Shown: positions 23,599-32,663, numbered from the stretch's first letter. The stretch is 49,911 nucleotides of DNA from Pseudomonas sichuanensis (GCF_003231305.1 NZ_QKVM01000049.1:1-49911); one strand, 5' to 3'. The notes: generated by a model not told the origin, from the sequence alone. A program made the numbers and translations.

Positions 23599-24555
23599 GT
23601 GTCCAATTCCCTGCCCAACTGCGATGCGCAGTTGATCCGCACCCTGTACACCCTGCTCACCGAGTGCAGCGTGTCGCGCACCGCCGAACTGCTCGGCCAG
23701 TCCCAACCGGCGATCAGCGTCGCCCTGCGCCGGCTGCGCGAGCTGACCGGCGACCAGTTGCTGGTGCGCAGCGGCAGCCGCATGGTGCTGACCACCCACG
23801 GCCTGTCGCTGATCGACCCCGTGGCCCAGGCGCTTGACGGCATCGAGCAGATCCTCCACCCGGTCGACCTGTTCGACCCCGCCACCACCCGCCAGACTTT
23901 CCGTATCAGCACCCCGGACTACCTGAGCGTGTTCTTCGTGCCCGCGATCATCGAGCGCTTCAACGCCCAGGCGCCGTTCGCCACCCTGGAGCTCAAGCAC
24001 TTGCAGGCCGAGGGCGGCTTTTCGCGAGGGCTCGAGGATGGCTTCCTGGACCTGGTGATCGGCAACTGGCGCACCCCCGCCGAGCACTTGCACTTGCAGC
24101 CGCTGTGCGACGACGACCTGGTCTGCCTGGTGCGCGATGAACACCCCATCGGCCCCGGGCAATTGACCCGCGAGGCCTACCTGGCGGCCGACCATCTCGG
24201 GGTGATGACCCACAACCCCACCGGGCAAGGCACCATCGGCGCGGAGCTGGCACGCAACGGCCTGGTCCGGCGCGTCACCACCACCTTGCCGTACTTTTGC
24301 ATCGCCCCCTACGTGCTGGTGAAGTCCAACCTGATCTTCACCACCACCCGCTCCTTCGCCAGGCACTATGCCGAGCTGCTGCCCTTGCGCATCGAGCCGT
24401 TCCCGGTGCCCGCGCAACCGCTGCGCTATTACCAGCTGTGGCATGCGCGCAAGCACCGCTCGCTGGCCTCGAAATGGCTGCGCGGCATCGTGCTGGACGC
24501 CGCCCGGGCCATTGCACCAAGGCCTGCCGACATGGGTGAGCATTTACGCGACTGA
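23599..24555 (+). CDS. LysR-family transcriptional regulator
   Basis: The 318-residue protein has an N-terminal winged helix-turn-helix (LIRTLYTLLTECSVSRTAELLGQSQPAISVALRRLREL, about residues 11-48) and an inducer-binding domain that is NodD/NahR-like (FRISTPDYLSVFFVPAIIERF near 100-120). It follows the oxygenase and reductase genes on the same strand and is the obvious candidate for their control, responding to the pathway's substrate. The start is GTG; an ATG 11 bases before it is out of frame. An 8-base inverted repeat lies just upstream. Confidence 0.88.
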   Translation: MSNSLPNCDAQLIRTLYTLLTECSVSRTAELLGQSQPAISVALRRLRELTGDQLLVRSGSRMVLTTHGLSLIDPVAQALDGIEQILHPVDLFDPATTRQTFRISTPDYLSVFFVPAIIERFNAQAPFATLELKHLQAEGGFSRGLEDGFLDLVIGNWRTPAEHLHLQPLCDDDLVCLVRDEHPIGPGQLTREAYLAADHLGVMTHNPTGQGTIGAELARNGLVRRVTTTLPYFCIAPYVLVKSNLIFTTTRSFARHYAELLPLRIEPFPVPAQPLRYYQLWHARKHRSLASKWLRGIVLDAARAIAPRPADMGEHLRD

Positions 24556-24631
24556 CTGCCAGCAGATTTGTATTTATCCCGCCCTTGGCGTCGGCCCAGG
24601 CTAGGCGTTTTTCGCACAACAGGATTCGCTC

Positions 24632-24922
24632 ATGAAACACGCTCGCCCCCAGGCCGTCCCCACCGTGCAGGTGAATACCGACGAAGTCATCGTCACCGAA
24701 TGGCGCTTCGCCCCTGGCGCCGAGACGGGTCGCCACCTGCATGGCCATGACTACGTGGTGGTGCCGATGACCGACGGCACCCTGCTGCTGGAAACCCCGG
24801 AGGGCGAGAAGCGTGCGCCGCTAGTGGCGGGCCAGAGCTACTTCCGCAAGGCCGGCGTCGAGCACAACGTGATCAATGCCAGCGACCATGAAGTGGTGTT
24901 CATCGAGACCGAGCTTAAATAG
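24632..24922 (+). CDS. Small cupin-domain protein
   Basis: The 96-residue protein is a single cupin barrel. Motif 1 is GAETGRHLHGHDYVVVPM with histidines near residues 36 and 38; motif 2 is GQSYFRKAGVEHNVINAS with His near 77. These ligands suggest a bound divalent metal. Small cupins in catabolic loci act as isomerases, dioxygenases or binding proteins; the activity here cannot be named. It lies 76 bases after the LysR gene on the same strand and may belong to the oxygenase pathway. A REP pair follows. Confidence 0.8.
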   Translation: MKHARPQAVPTVQVNTDEVIVTEWRFAPGAETGRHLHGHDYVVVPMTDGTLLLETPEGEKRAPLVAGQSYFRKAGVEHNVINASDHEVVFIETELK

Positions 24923-24944
24923 TTCAGGATGCACACGACACCGG

Positions 24945-25006
24945 TGTAGGAGCGGCCTTGCGTCGCGAAAGGGCCGCAAAGCGGCCCCGGCAAGGCCGCT
25001 CCTACA
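24945..25006. repeat. REP inverted pair
   Basis: TGTAGGAGCGGCCTTGC (24945-24961) and its exact complement (24990-25006) form a 17-base-pair stem with a GC-rich internal hairpin. It lies between cupin and MFS genes, where it may also limit read-through. Confidence 0.88.
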
Positions 25007-25158
25007 GACGAGAACTGCACAACCGACTACACTCCCTCCCTGCTTGAACCGGGATAACCGAAGCACTGCCTCGAAACCCGATGGACCTGACCACCGCTGG
25101 TCAACCGTCGGGACTAATGGGTCCGGACCTTGGCCGGCCTGTTTATCGGAGGCAACAC

Positions 25159-26328
25159 ATGAACCCGCGTATCTGGCTGCTGGCCCTGGCGACCTTCGCC
25201 ACCGGCATGGCCGAGAACATCACGGTCGGCATCCTGCCGGCACTGGCCGATGGCCTCGCCGTACCGCTCGGCATCGCCGGGCAATTGACCACGGTGTTCT
25301 CACTGAGCTTCGCCCTCGCTGCACCCTTCTCTCCCCTGCTGACCACCCGCCTGCCCTTGCGTCGCCTGCTGTGCGCGGCACTGGCGCTGTTCGCCCTGTG
25401 CAACCTCGTGGCCGCCCTGGCGCCGGGGTACACCGCGCTGCTGGTCGCACGCATCGTGATGGCGGCGACCAGCGCGCTGACCTGCCTGACCTGCACCCTG
25501 ATGGCCACGCGCATGGCCCCCGAAGCCCTGCGCGGGCGGGCGATCGGGGCGATCTTCATGGGTATCTGCAGCTCGCTGGTACTGGGTGTGCCGGCCGGGA
25601 TGCTGCTGTGCGACCTGCTGGGTTGGCGCGGCGTGTTCATCGGCCAGGCCGCACTGGCGGTCACCGTGCTGCTGCTGGCCTGGCGTGGCCTGCCACAGGT
25701 GCGCAGCAACGAGCGCATCGCGCTGGGCAGCTACCTGCGCCATCTGCGTGACAGCCGCCTGTGCGCCGCGCAAGCGGTGTCGCTGCTGATGATCGCCGGG
25801 CACTTCACGGTGTTCGCCTACCTCGCCCCCTATGCCCAGCAGGTCGCCCATGTACCGCCGCACTGGTTGCCGGCAGTGTTCGCGGCCTTTGGCATCGCCG
25901 GTGTCTCGGGGGGCTATGTGGGCGGCTGGATGGCCGACCGGCTCGGCGCCGGCAGATCGATCGTGCTGGCTCCGCTGCTCTACCTCGCCAGCCTGCTGGT
26001 GCTGCCGTTGTGCGCGGGCACACCGTGGCTGTTCCTGCCGGCGATGATGCTGTGGGGCGGGCTCAGCTGGACCACCTCGCCGGTGGTGCAGAGCTACCTG
26101 GCCAAGCGTGGGGAAGATACCTTCCCGGCGGGCATGAGCCTGAACATGTCGGCCATGCACCTGGGGGTCGGGCTGGGCTCGGCCATCGGTGGCGTGGTGA
26201 TCACCGGGGCGACGCTGTCGGCCACCCCCTGGGCGGGCGCCGCGCTGACGGCGTTGGCGGCGGCCATGGCATGCTGGTCTGCCCGCCCACCCGCCGAACC
26301 TGGCTTCAGCGAGCGCGAACCGGCGTAG
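25159..26328 (+). CDS. MFS transporter (NepI/AraJ-like exporter)
   Basis: The 389-residue inner-membrane protein has 12 predicted hydrophobic helices and the typical drug-exporter N-terminus (LLALATFATGMAENITVGILPALADGLAVPLGIAGQLTTVFSLSFAL), resembling the NepI/AraJ/YdhP set of proton-coupled exporters. The start at 25159 follows CGGAGG at 25147-25152; an earlier in-frame ATG lacks a site. Its 3' end overlaps the convergent LysR gene by 23 bases. The substrate is unknown. Confidence 0.88.
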   Translation: MNPRIWLLALATFATGMAENITVGILPALADGLAVPLGIAGQLTTVFSLSFALAAPFSPLLTTRLPLRRLLCAALALFALCNLVAALAPGYTALLVARIVMAATSALTCLTCTLMATRMAPEALRGRAIGAIFMGICSSLVLGVPAGMLLCDLLGWRGVFIGQAALAVTVLLLAWRGLPQVRSNERIALGSYLRHLRDSRLCAAQAVSLLMIAGHFTVFAYLAPYAQQVAHVPPHWLPAVFAAFGIAGVSGGYVGGWMADRLGAGRSIVLAPLLYLASLLVLPLCAGTPWLFLPAMMLWGGLSWTTSPVVQSYLAKRGEDTFPAGMSLNMSAMHLGVGLGSAIGGVVITGATLSATPWAGAALTALAAAMACWSARPPAEPGFSEREPA

Positions 26329-27232
26329 CGTTCTGCTGCTCCTGCTCGAAGGCATCGGCCAGGTAGTCGATCAACTTGCGCACCGCTGGCATCAAACCGC
26401 GCCGTGAGGGGAACAGCGCCACGACCTCCCCTTCCCGTGGCGCCCAATCGTCGAGGGCATGGACCAGGCGCCCGGCAGCCAGGTCGGCGCGCACCGCCTC
26501 CTCGGGCAGCAGCACCAGCCCTACGCCGGCCAGGGCGGCCTCGCGCAGCACCGCCAGGTCGTCCGACACCACGCGGGGGCGATGGCGCACGGTAGCCTCG
26601 GCGCCCGCAGGCCCCACCAGCATCCAGGTGGCATCCTGCACATTGGCGCCCCAGTTCAGACTCGGCAGGGCCTGCAGCCCTTCCGGCGACAGCGGGCGCC
26701 CGTGTTCGGCCAGCAGGCCCGGCGCACCCACCAGGCACTGCCGGCTCGGGGCCAGCCGGCGCATCACCAGCTCGCTGCTTTCCAGTGGCTGGTGCTGCAC
26801 GCTCAAGACCAGGTCGAAGCCCTCGCCGATCACATCCACCCGCCGGTTGTAGCTCTTGACCAGCAGCTCGACCACCGGGCATTGCGCCATGAACCGCGCC
26901 AGCATCGGCGCCAGGCGCGAATCGAGCAGCGCGGTGCTGCTGGCCAGGCGCACGATGCCACGGGGCTCGCCGCGGTTGCGCTCGACGGCATCTTCGGCGG
27001 CGACGGCCTGCTCGAGCATGCCCAGGCAATGGCGGTAATACTCCAGGCCCACCTCGGTCACCTGGAACTGCCGCGTGGAGCGCTGGATCAGGCGTACGCC
27101 CAGGCGCTCCTCGAGCTTGGCCACGCGCCGGCTGAGGCGTGACTTGGACAGACCAAGGATGCGCCCGGCGGGCGCGAAGCCGCCGTGCTCAACCACCTTG
27201 GCGTAGAGATAGAGGTCGTTCAGGTCGAACAT
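26306..27232 (-). CDS. LysR-family regulator of the efflux operon
   Basis: The 308-residue protein has a typical LysR helix-turn-helix (MFDLNDLYLYAKVVEHGGFAPAGRILGLSKSRLSRRVAKLEERLG, residues 1-45) and a C-terminal effector domain. It is the last gene of the minus-strand efflux operon and probably controls it, as AaeR does for AaeAB. The start at 27232 matches the family N-terminus. An upstream in-frame ATG at 27274 overlaps the adaptor gene's stop as ATGA but would add 14 unfamiliar residues. Confidence 0.88.
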   Translation of the reverse strand: MFDLNDLYLYAKVVEHGGFAPAGRILGLSKSRLSRRVAKLEERLGVRLIQRSTRQFQVTEVGLEYYRHCLGMLEQAVAAEDAVERNRGEPRGIVRLASSTALLDSRLAPMLARFMAQCPVVELLVKSYNRRVDVIGEGFDLVLSVQHQPLESSELVMRRLAPSRQCLVGAPGLLAEHGRPLSPEGLQALPSLNWGANVQDATWMLVGPAGAEATVRHRPRVVSDDLAVLREAALAGVGLVLLPEEAVRADLAAGRLVHALDDWAPREGEVVALFPSRRGLMPAVRKLIDYLADAFEQEQQNATPVRAR

Positions 27233-27270
27233 CGGCAACACTCGTCCACGGCTCACCGCTGCATCATCCG

Positions 27271-28224
27271 TCATTCCTCGAGGATCGTCACAGTGGCAGT
27301 GGTCCCGGCCCGCAAAGGAGGCGCTTCGGCATCCTGCGGGTCCAGGCGCAGGCGTACCGGCACGCGCTGGGCCAGCTTGACCCAGGTGTAGTTCGGATTG
27401 ACGTTGGCCAGCAGGCGATTGCCCGGCTGGTTCTCACGGTCGGTGATGGCGTAGGCGATGCTCTCCACCGTGCCCTGCAAAGCCTGACCATTCATCAACA
27501 CGATGCGCGCCCGGCTGCCGACGGTGATGCGCGGCAGCTTGGTTTCCTCGAAGTAGCCACTGACATGGAACGAATCGCTGTCCACCAACGCCAGCAACGC
27601 AGCGCCCGGTTGCGCGAAGTCGCCCTGACGGGTCAGCAGGTTGGTGACATGACCATTGACCGGCGCCAGCACCTCGGTGCGCTGCAGGTCGAGTTGTGCC
27701 TGTTCCAGCGTGGCTTCGGCCAGTTGCACATTGGCTTGCGCCAGGCCCAGGCTGGATTGCTCGCGCAGCAGGTCGGCCTGGGCCACAGCGACATCAGTCC
27801 TGGACTTTTCCCACTCCTCGGCGGAAATGGCCGACAGCGACTGCAGCTTGCTGCGGCGCTGTTCCTCGCTGCGCCGTTGCCGGAGCAACGCCTGGTTGGC
27901 GACGATGTTCGCCTGCGACTGCCCCAGGGCTGCCCGTGCCACCTCGACCGCACGCCGAGCATGCAACACGGCCAGCTCATAGCGCGCCGGGTCGATGCGC
28001 AACAGCAGGTCGCCCTTGTGCACGAACTGATTGTCCCGCACCGGCAGGGCGACGATCCGGCCGCTGACCTCCGCCGCCAGGGTGACCACATCGGCCCGCA
28101 CCCGTGCATCACGGGTCCAGGGCGCCTGGGTATAGTGCGTCCAGGCCAGCCAGCCCAGCACGATGGCAACGACCAGCATGGCCAGGGTCAGGCTGCGCGA
28201 CAACAGCGGCTTGATCGACGACAT
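27271..28224 (-). CDS. HlyD-family periplasmic adaptor (AaeA/EmrA-like)
   Basis: The 317-residue protein has one N-terminal membrane helix (LTLAMLVVAIVLGWLAW), a lipoyl/barrel-sandwich domain (AEVSGRIVALPVRDNQFVHKGDLLLRIDP near 50-80), a long coiled coil (about 85-175) and a beta-barrel domain (APVNGHVTNLLTRQGDFAQPGAALL near 188). It would bridge the inner-membrane FUSC pump to an outer-membrane channel encoded elsewhere. It follows the DUF1656 gene directly. The usual third partner (TolC-type channel) is absent here. Confidence 0.9.
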   Translation of the reverse strand: MSSIKPLLSRSLTLAMLVVAIVLGWLAWTHYTQAPWTRDARVRADVVTLAAEVSGRIVALPVRDNQFVHKGDLLLRIDPARYELAVLHARRAVEVARAALGQSQANIVANQALLRQRRSEEQRRSKLQSLSAISAEEWEKSRTDVAVAQADLLREQSSLGLAQANVQLAEATLEQAQLDLQRTEVLAPVNGHVTNLLTRQGDFAQPGAALLALVDSDSFHVSGYFEETKLPRITVGSRARIVLMNGQALQGTVESIAYAITDRENQPGNRLLANVNPNYTWVKLAQRVPVRLRLDPQDAEAPPLRAGTTATVTILEE

Positions 28225-28431
28225 CTACCTACTCACTCCCATCCACAACAGCAAGGCCGCGCAAATCGCGGTATACACGGCCCCCTGGAACAGCGCCGGA
28301 TGCCAGACGAAGGCCAGCACGCCCACTCGACGCAACAAGGCATCGACCAGCAGAAACAACGGCAGGGCCAGTAGCAGCGCCTGGGCGATGGGCGGCAGGT
28401 AGACCCCGCCCACCTCAAAATCAATGGGCAT
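28225..28431 (-). CDS. DUF1656 small membrane protein
   Basis: The 68-residue protein has two predicted membrane helices (LPPIAQALLLALPLFLLVDALL and ALFQGAVYTAICAALLLWMG) and matches the DUF1656 family (AaeX-like), which accompanies FUSC and HlyD-type genes in aromatic-acid efflux operons. It overlaps the FUSC gene by 11 bases and abuts the adaptor gene. Its biochemical role is unknown. Confidence 0.9.
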   Translation of the reverse strand: MPIDFEVGGVYLPPIAQALLLALPLFLLVDALLRRVGVLAFVWHPALFQGAVYTAICAALLLWMGVSR

Positions 28432-30577
28432 TGGCCACCTCCGGGATCGGCCGCGCACGCACAGGCTCCAGCACCCGGCGATAGCGCGCCAGCAACTGCC
28501 CGGCCACCGCCAGGGCCACCCGCAGGATGAACAGCCGACGCAAGGCGTCGCGCCCCAGTGGCCCAGGCGCGCCATGCAGGGCATCGAGCACCCGCGTGTG
28601 GTCGTCCAGCTCACGCAGAAGCGGGTCGAGGTCCACCACCCCCTGGCCACCGATGAAGTCGGCAACGCCCTGCAGGCTTTCTCGCAATCGAGCCCGGGCT
28701 GGTGACGGTAATACCAGGTCACCGTCGCACAAGGCGCGCGCTTGCCCCACGGCGATGGCCAACGCCGGGCACACCAGCGCACACTCGACACGCTCGCGGG
28801 AGGCCATGTCCGGGGCGGCCGGCAGCAGACCGATCAATGCCGACAGGCGATCGAGCAGCAGGCTCTCGAAGGCGAACTGCCCAGCCAGCGAACCGTTCTC
28901 GAGCACCTGTCGGCGCACATCCTCACGGGTCTGGCGAAACAGTCGGGCGATGCGTTTCTGCGCATTGAACGGAAACACCAGCGAGAACACGGCCATCGCC
29001 AGCACGCCGGCCACCAGGTAGCCACCGGCGAACTCGAACCACTGGATGTCGCTGTTGTGATAGGCCCCGACATTCTGCGGCCCGATCATCAACAGGCCGA
29101 TCAGGCCGATGCCCATGCCGATCCCCGCCGTCATCGGGTTGGCCAGCCCGACCGCCGCCAGGTACAGCAGGGGCGCCAGGCACAGGGCGAGCATCTCGAA
29201 GTCGGTGAACAGTGGCAGCAGGGCGAACTGATAGAGCGCCGATAGCCCCATGCCCACCAGCAGCCCGCGGTTGTAGTTCTGGCTGGCCAGCAGGGGGCGC
29301 GGCAAGGTCGCCATCAGCGAACACATCACGCCCATCAGGATCACCGCCGAACGCGCGCCATCCCAGGCGCTCTCGATCCACAAGCCGCCGATCAGCAACA
29401 GGGCCAGGCAGGCGCGCACGGCGTTCATCGCCGCCAGCGGCCAGTCCAGGTGCAAGGCGCTGGCACGGCCCTGCCGTTGGGGGCAACTGGCCAGGCGGCC
29501 CTGCTGGATCGCCTCGTTCAACTCGATCAGCTCGTCCAGTTGCTGCAGCAGCCGCGCCTGCTCCCAGCGCAAGGCCCAGGCCAGGGCGCGCAGGTGCGGT
29601 GGCAGTGGCTCGTTGAGAAACTCGGCGCGGTCGGCGGCGTCATCGAAGCCTTGGTGCAAGGTGCGCAGGGCTTCGCGGTCCGCTGCCGAGAGCGCCATGC
29701 CGTCCCGTGCCAGCGCCTCCAGGCTCAGCAGTTCGGCGTCGCGCAGCAGCTGGATATCCACCGGCAGCGGCCCCAGCCAGTTCGCCTTGACCAGTTCGCG
29801 CTGCTGACGCAGCACCAGCAGCCGTGAAACCAGCAGCACCAACTGGTTGGCGAACAGTTGCACCAAGCCGTCGCCGCTGCGCAGGTGCGGCGCGTCGAAA
29901 TACAGGTGCCGACGCAACCCTTCCAGCGCACTGACCTCGGCGATCAACCGGGCCTGACGCTGACCGAACGCGGCTTCGTCCTCCTCGGTGCGGATCACCT
30001 GCGCGGCATGGCTGGCGAGCAATTTCAGCAGGCTGTCGACCTTGGCGAAATAGCTGTTGGCCACGGCTTGCGGGCGGGCCGTCAGCAGGCTGACCACCGC
30101 CACGCAGGCCACCGCCAGCAAGGTCTCGGTGACCCGGGTGACGGCCAGCAGAAAGGTGCCCTCGGGCTCGGGCACGGCCAGCATGGTCACCACCACCGCG
30201 GTAAAGCCGCTAAGCACGAAGGCATGAGAATCGGTGTAGCGCAGCAAGGTGCCACCGGCGGTACACAGCCCCAGCCACAGCGCCAGGCTGACCACCAGGG
30301 TGTACGGCATCTGCGCGAACAACGCCATCAGCAGCACGGCCACCGCCGCGCCGACCACCGTGCCGAGCACCTGCGCGAGGCTGCGCTTGAGGGTCATGCC
30401 GGCCAGTGGCAGGCTGATGATGATCACCGTCATCAGCGCCCATTTCGGTTGTTCCAGGTCGAACACGAACGCCAGGTAGAGACACAGCAGGCCCGCCACC
30501 ACCGTACGCAGCGCGAACAGCAGCACATCGCGCCCGGGGCGCAGGGCAAGCCTGAAATAGGCAATCAGTGGAGCCAT
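28421..30577 (-). CDS. FUSC-family inner-membrane efflux transporter (AaeB-like)
   Basis: The 718-residue protein contains two sets of about six membrane helices (roughly residues 18-165 and 375-510) separated by a cytoplasmic region, the layout of fusaric-acid/aromatic-acid exporters of the FUSC family. It opens the four-gene minus-strand operon FUSC-DUF1656-HlyD-LysR. By analogy with AaeB it would expel hydroxylated aromatic carboxylates or similar toxic acids. A strong GC hairpin at 30604-30631 separates it from the upstream ycaC-like gene. Confidence 0.9.
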   Translation of the reverse strand: MAPLIAYFRLALRPGRDVLLFALRTVVAGLLCLYLAFVFDLEQPKWALMTVIIISLPLAGMTLKRSLAQVLGTVVGAAVAVLLMALFAQMPYTLVVSLALWLGLCTAGGTLLRYTDSHAFVLSGFTAVVVTMLAVPEPEGTFLLAVTRVTETLLAVACVAVVSLLTARPQAVANSYFAKVDSLLKLLASHAAQVIRTEEDEAAFGQRQARLIAEVSALEGLRRHLYFDAPHLRSGDGLVQLFANQLVLLVSRLLVLRQQRELVKANWLGPLPVDIQLLRDAELLSLEALARDGMALSAADREALRTLHQGFDDAADRAEFLNEPLPPHLRALAWALRWEQARLLQQLDELIELNEAIQQGRLASCPQRQGRASALHLDWPLAAMNAVRACLALLLIGGLWIESAWDGARSAVILMGVMCSLMATLPRPLLASQNYNRGLLVGMGLSALYQFALLPLFTDFEMLALCLAPLLYLAAVGLANPMTAGIGMGIGLIGLLMIGPQNVGAYHNSDIQWFEFAGGYLVAGVLAMAVFSLVFPFNAQKRIARLFRQTREDVRRQVLENGSLAGQFAFESLLLDRLSALIGLLPAAPDMASRERVECALVCPALAIAVGQARALCDGDLVLPSPARARLRESLQGVADFIGGQGVVDLDPLLRELDDHTRVLDALHGAPGPLGRDALRRLFILRVALAVAGQLLARYRRVLEPVRARPIPEVANAH

Positions 30578-30603
30578 CCGTTACCTCGTAACCGACAGGA
30601 CCG

Positions 30604-30631
30604 GCCCGGGCCCCGTTACCGGGGCCCGGGC
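30604..30631. terminator. Strong GC hairpin between hydrolase and efflux genes
   Basis: GCCCGGGCCCCG (30604-30615) pairs perfectly with CGGGGCCCGGGC (30620-30631) around TTAC. It lies right after the ycaC-like stop (minus strand). There is no T-tract on either strand, so it may protect the 3' end or cause pausing rather than classical termination. Confidence 0.5.
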
Positions 30632-30637
30632 ACCGCG

Positions 30638-31258
30638 TCACTTGGCCAGCTTGCTGTAGCTGGTCATCAGGTTACGGTAGTCGGGGATGTGGTTGGAGAA
30701 CAGCGTACCCAGCCCTTCGATGTCGTTGCGCCAGTCGCGGTGCAGCTCGCAGGCCACGCCGAACCAGGTCATCAGCTGGGCGCCGGCGGCCTCCATGCGG
30801 CGCCAGGCCGAGTCGCGGGTCAGTTCGTTGAAGGTGCCGGAGGCGTCGGTGACCACGAATACGTCGAAGCCCTCTTCCAGCGCCGACAGTGCCGGGAAGG
30901 CCACGCACACCTCGGTGACCACGCCGGCGATGATCAGCTGCTTCTTGCCGGTGGCCTTCACCGCCTTGACGAAGTCCTCGTTGTCCCAGGCGTTGATGTT
31001 GCCGGGGCGGGCGATGTAGGGCGCGTCGGGGAACTGCTCCTTGAGCTCGGGCACCAGCGGGCCGTTGGGGCCGGTTTCGAAGCTGGTGGTGAGGATGGTC
31101 GGCAGCTTGAAGTACTTGGCCAGGTCGGACAGCGCCAGCACGTTGTTCTTGAACCGGTCCGGGTCGATGTCGCGCACCAGCGACAGCAGCCCGGTCTGGT
31201 GATCGACCAGCAGTACCGCGGCGTTGTTCTTGTCCAGACGCTTGTATTGGAATGCCAT
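30638..31258 (-). CDS. ycaC: Isochorismatase-like hydrolase YcaC
   Basis: The 206-residue protein closely resembles E. coli YcaC over its whole length, with segments such as AAVLLVDHQTGLLSLVRDI, ILTTSFETGPNGPLVPELK and LIIAGVVTEVCVAFPALSA. The Asp of VDHQ (near residue 20) and the Cys of EVCVAF (near 118) are the expected catalytic residues of cysteine hydrolases of this superfamily. YcaC proteins form octameric rings; the physiological substrate is unsettled. It lies 36 bases downstream of a paralogue on the same strand, probably in one transcript. Confidence 0.92.
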   Translation of the reverse strand: MAFQYKRLDKNNAAVLLVDHQTGLLSLVRDIDPDRFKNNVLALSDLAKYFKLPTILTTSFETGPNGPLVPELKEQFPDAPYIARPGNINAWDNEDFVKAVKATGKKQLIIAGVVTEVCVAFPALSALEEGFDVFVVTDASGTFNELTRDSAWRRMEAAGAQLMTWFGVACELHRDWRNDIEGLGTLFSNHIPDYRNLMTSYSKLAK

Positions 31259-31294
31259 GGTGGATCTCCTTGCTTGGATGGGGAACAGCCAGGT

Positions 31295-31984
31295 TCAGTT
31301 GCGTTGCGAGTCTAGTTGCTCATGACCGGTGACGACGGCCTGGGCCTTGGCGTAGCTCTCGATCAGCAGTTGGTAGTGCGGGAACACCGCGCTGTAGGCC
31401 TCGGCCCACTGGGCGGCGTCCGGGCGGTTCCAGGTACGTTGCACTTCGGAGCAGACAGCGGCGGTGTCCATCGGTACCACGCCGGCCTGGACCACCCGTG
31501 CCAGGGTCACTTCCTGGGCCATCTTGGAGTAGGTGCCTGACGCATCGATGACAGCGAACACCTGGTAGCCGGCGGCCACCGCGCTGATGCTGGGGAAGGC
31601 CATGCACACGCTGGTGATGGTGCCGGCGATGATCAGTTGCTTGCGCCCAGTGGCCTTCACCGCGGCGACGAATTCAGGGTTGTCCCAGGCGTTGATCTCA
31701 CCCTTGCGGGCGACATACTGCGCATGGGGCGCGGCTTCGTGGATTTCCGGGATCAGCGGGCCGTTGGGGCCTTGGGGTACCGAGGCGGTGGTGATGACTG
31801 GGATCTTCGCCAGGCTGGCGACCTTGGCCAAGGTAATGGCATTGGCCCGCAGTTCGGTCATGGGCATGTCCTTGACCGTCTGGAACAGGCCGCTCTGGTG
31901 GTCGATCAGCAGCATCGTGGCGTTGTCGGGGTCGATGCGTGGCACCTGGCCGTCGAAGTTGGCGGCTTGCGAGAAATTGCTCAT
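31295..31984 (-). CDS. Isochorismatase-like hydrolase, YcaC paralogue
   Basis: The 229-residue protein is a second, diverged member of the same family: MLLIDHQSGLF (Asp near residue 30), ARKGEINAWDN and LIIAGTITSVCMAFPSISA (Cys near 130). Relative to its neighbour it has RKG in place of RPG before the INAWDN motif, supplying a lysine near the active site. A strong GAGGAG precedes the ATG at 31984. Tandem paralogues imply related but distinct substrates, perhaps amides or carbamates made by the adjacent pathway. Confidence 0.9.
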   Translation of the reverse strand: MSNFSQAANFDGQVPRIDPDNATMLLIDHQSGLFQTVKDMPMTELRANAITLAKVASLAKIPVITTASVPQGPNGPLIPEIHEAAPHAQYVARKGEINAWDNPEFVAAVKATGRKQLIIAGTITSVCMAFPSISAVAAGYQVFAVIDASGTYSKMAQEVTLARVVQAGVVPMDTAAVCSEVQRTWNRPDAAQWAEAYSAVFPHYQLLIESYAKAQAVVTGHEQLDSQRN

Positions 31985-32158
31985 CGTTCTCTCCTCTTGG
32001 TGTGGAGAACAGGCCATCCTGGCCGCTGCGGTCGGGCCGCGCCCCACACATCCACAGTGGGGACTATGAGAGTAGGCAACACAGGCTGAACGAAACGACC
32101 GTCAGTCGGCGGGCCGTGGCAAATGCCCGTGCGGCCTGTGGCCAGGCGGGCGACAGGG

Positions 32159-32420
32159 CTAACGGTAGAGAGGAGAGATGCGGGCCGGTAGGCCCATGGG
32201 TGAACCCTCAGAGTTCCATCTGGAGAACAGTGAAGCGCACGCCGCCAGCGCCGGTTTGAGATAGTTCGCTCTGAAGGTATGCCGATGAGACAGTTCGAGA
32301 CGCGCCATCAGCTCATTGGCGCGCAGCGCTATACCCCGCTTCAGAACCTCCAGCATCGCGCTACTTGGTCGGTTACTTGTTCGGTTACCTGGTCGGTCGC
32401 TCTTAGCGACATACGCTAAC
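32159..32420 (-). pseudogene. Decayed C-terminus of a RecG/AAA_4-like or Fic-associated regulator
   Basis: Two minus-strand frames together read like the C-terminal end of ATP-binding, DNA-binding regulators of the divergent AAA_4/RecG-like type. First comes a DQVTEQVTDQVAR segment (about 32360-32405). After a frameshift comes MLEVLKRGIALRANELMARLELSHRHTFRANYLKPAL (32356 downwards), the usual winged-helix part. The family's conserved final segment after LKPAL is missing, and no N-terminal region exists upstream. It is therefore a relic rather than a 65-residue gene. It indicates a past insertion at this site, now disrupted. Confidence 0.65.
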
Positions 32421-32440
32421 TAACTGGTTTACCTGAACGC

Positions 32441-32510
32441 GTGGGAGCGGGCTTGCCCCGCGATGGATGGCACCGGCTGCGCCGGTATCGCGGGGCAAGC
32501 CCGCTCCCAC
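32441..32510. repeat. REP inverted pair
   Basis: A 24-base perfect inverted repeat (32441-32464 with 32487-32510; GTGGGAGCGGGCTTGCCCCG core) encloses an ACCGGCTGCGCCGGT hairpin. It is among the most symmetric pairs in the window. Confidence 0.9.
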
Positions 32511-32663
32511 GGCCAGTGCTCGGCTCGAGAACGCAGGGTCGGGTGATCTATCCATCAGTTCACAATTTCCTGAACTGATTATTTGCGCGCAGCGATTTGT
32601 CCCCTTCGCCGCCCCCACCAGAATCGCTTCACCAACAATCACAATAATCGTGAGGCCACTCCC

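Noticed and set aside
27233..27274. Extended start for the minus-strand LysR gene at 27274
   Set aside because: The ATGA overlap with the adaptor gene is attractive, but the purine-rich site would be only one base from the ATG, and the family N-terminus begins at 27232.
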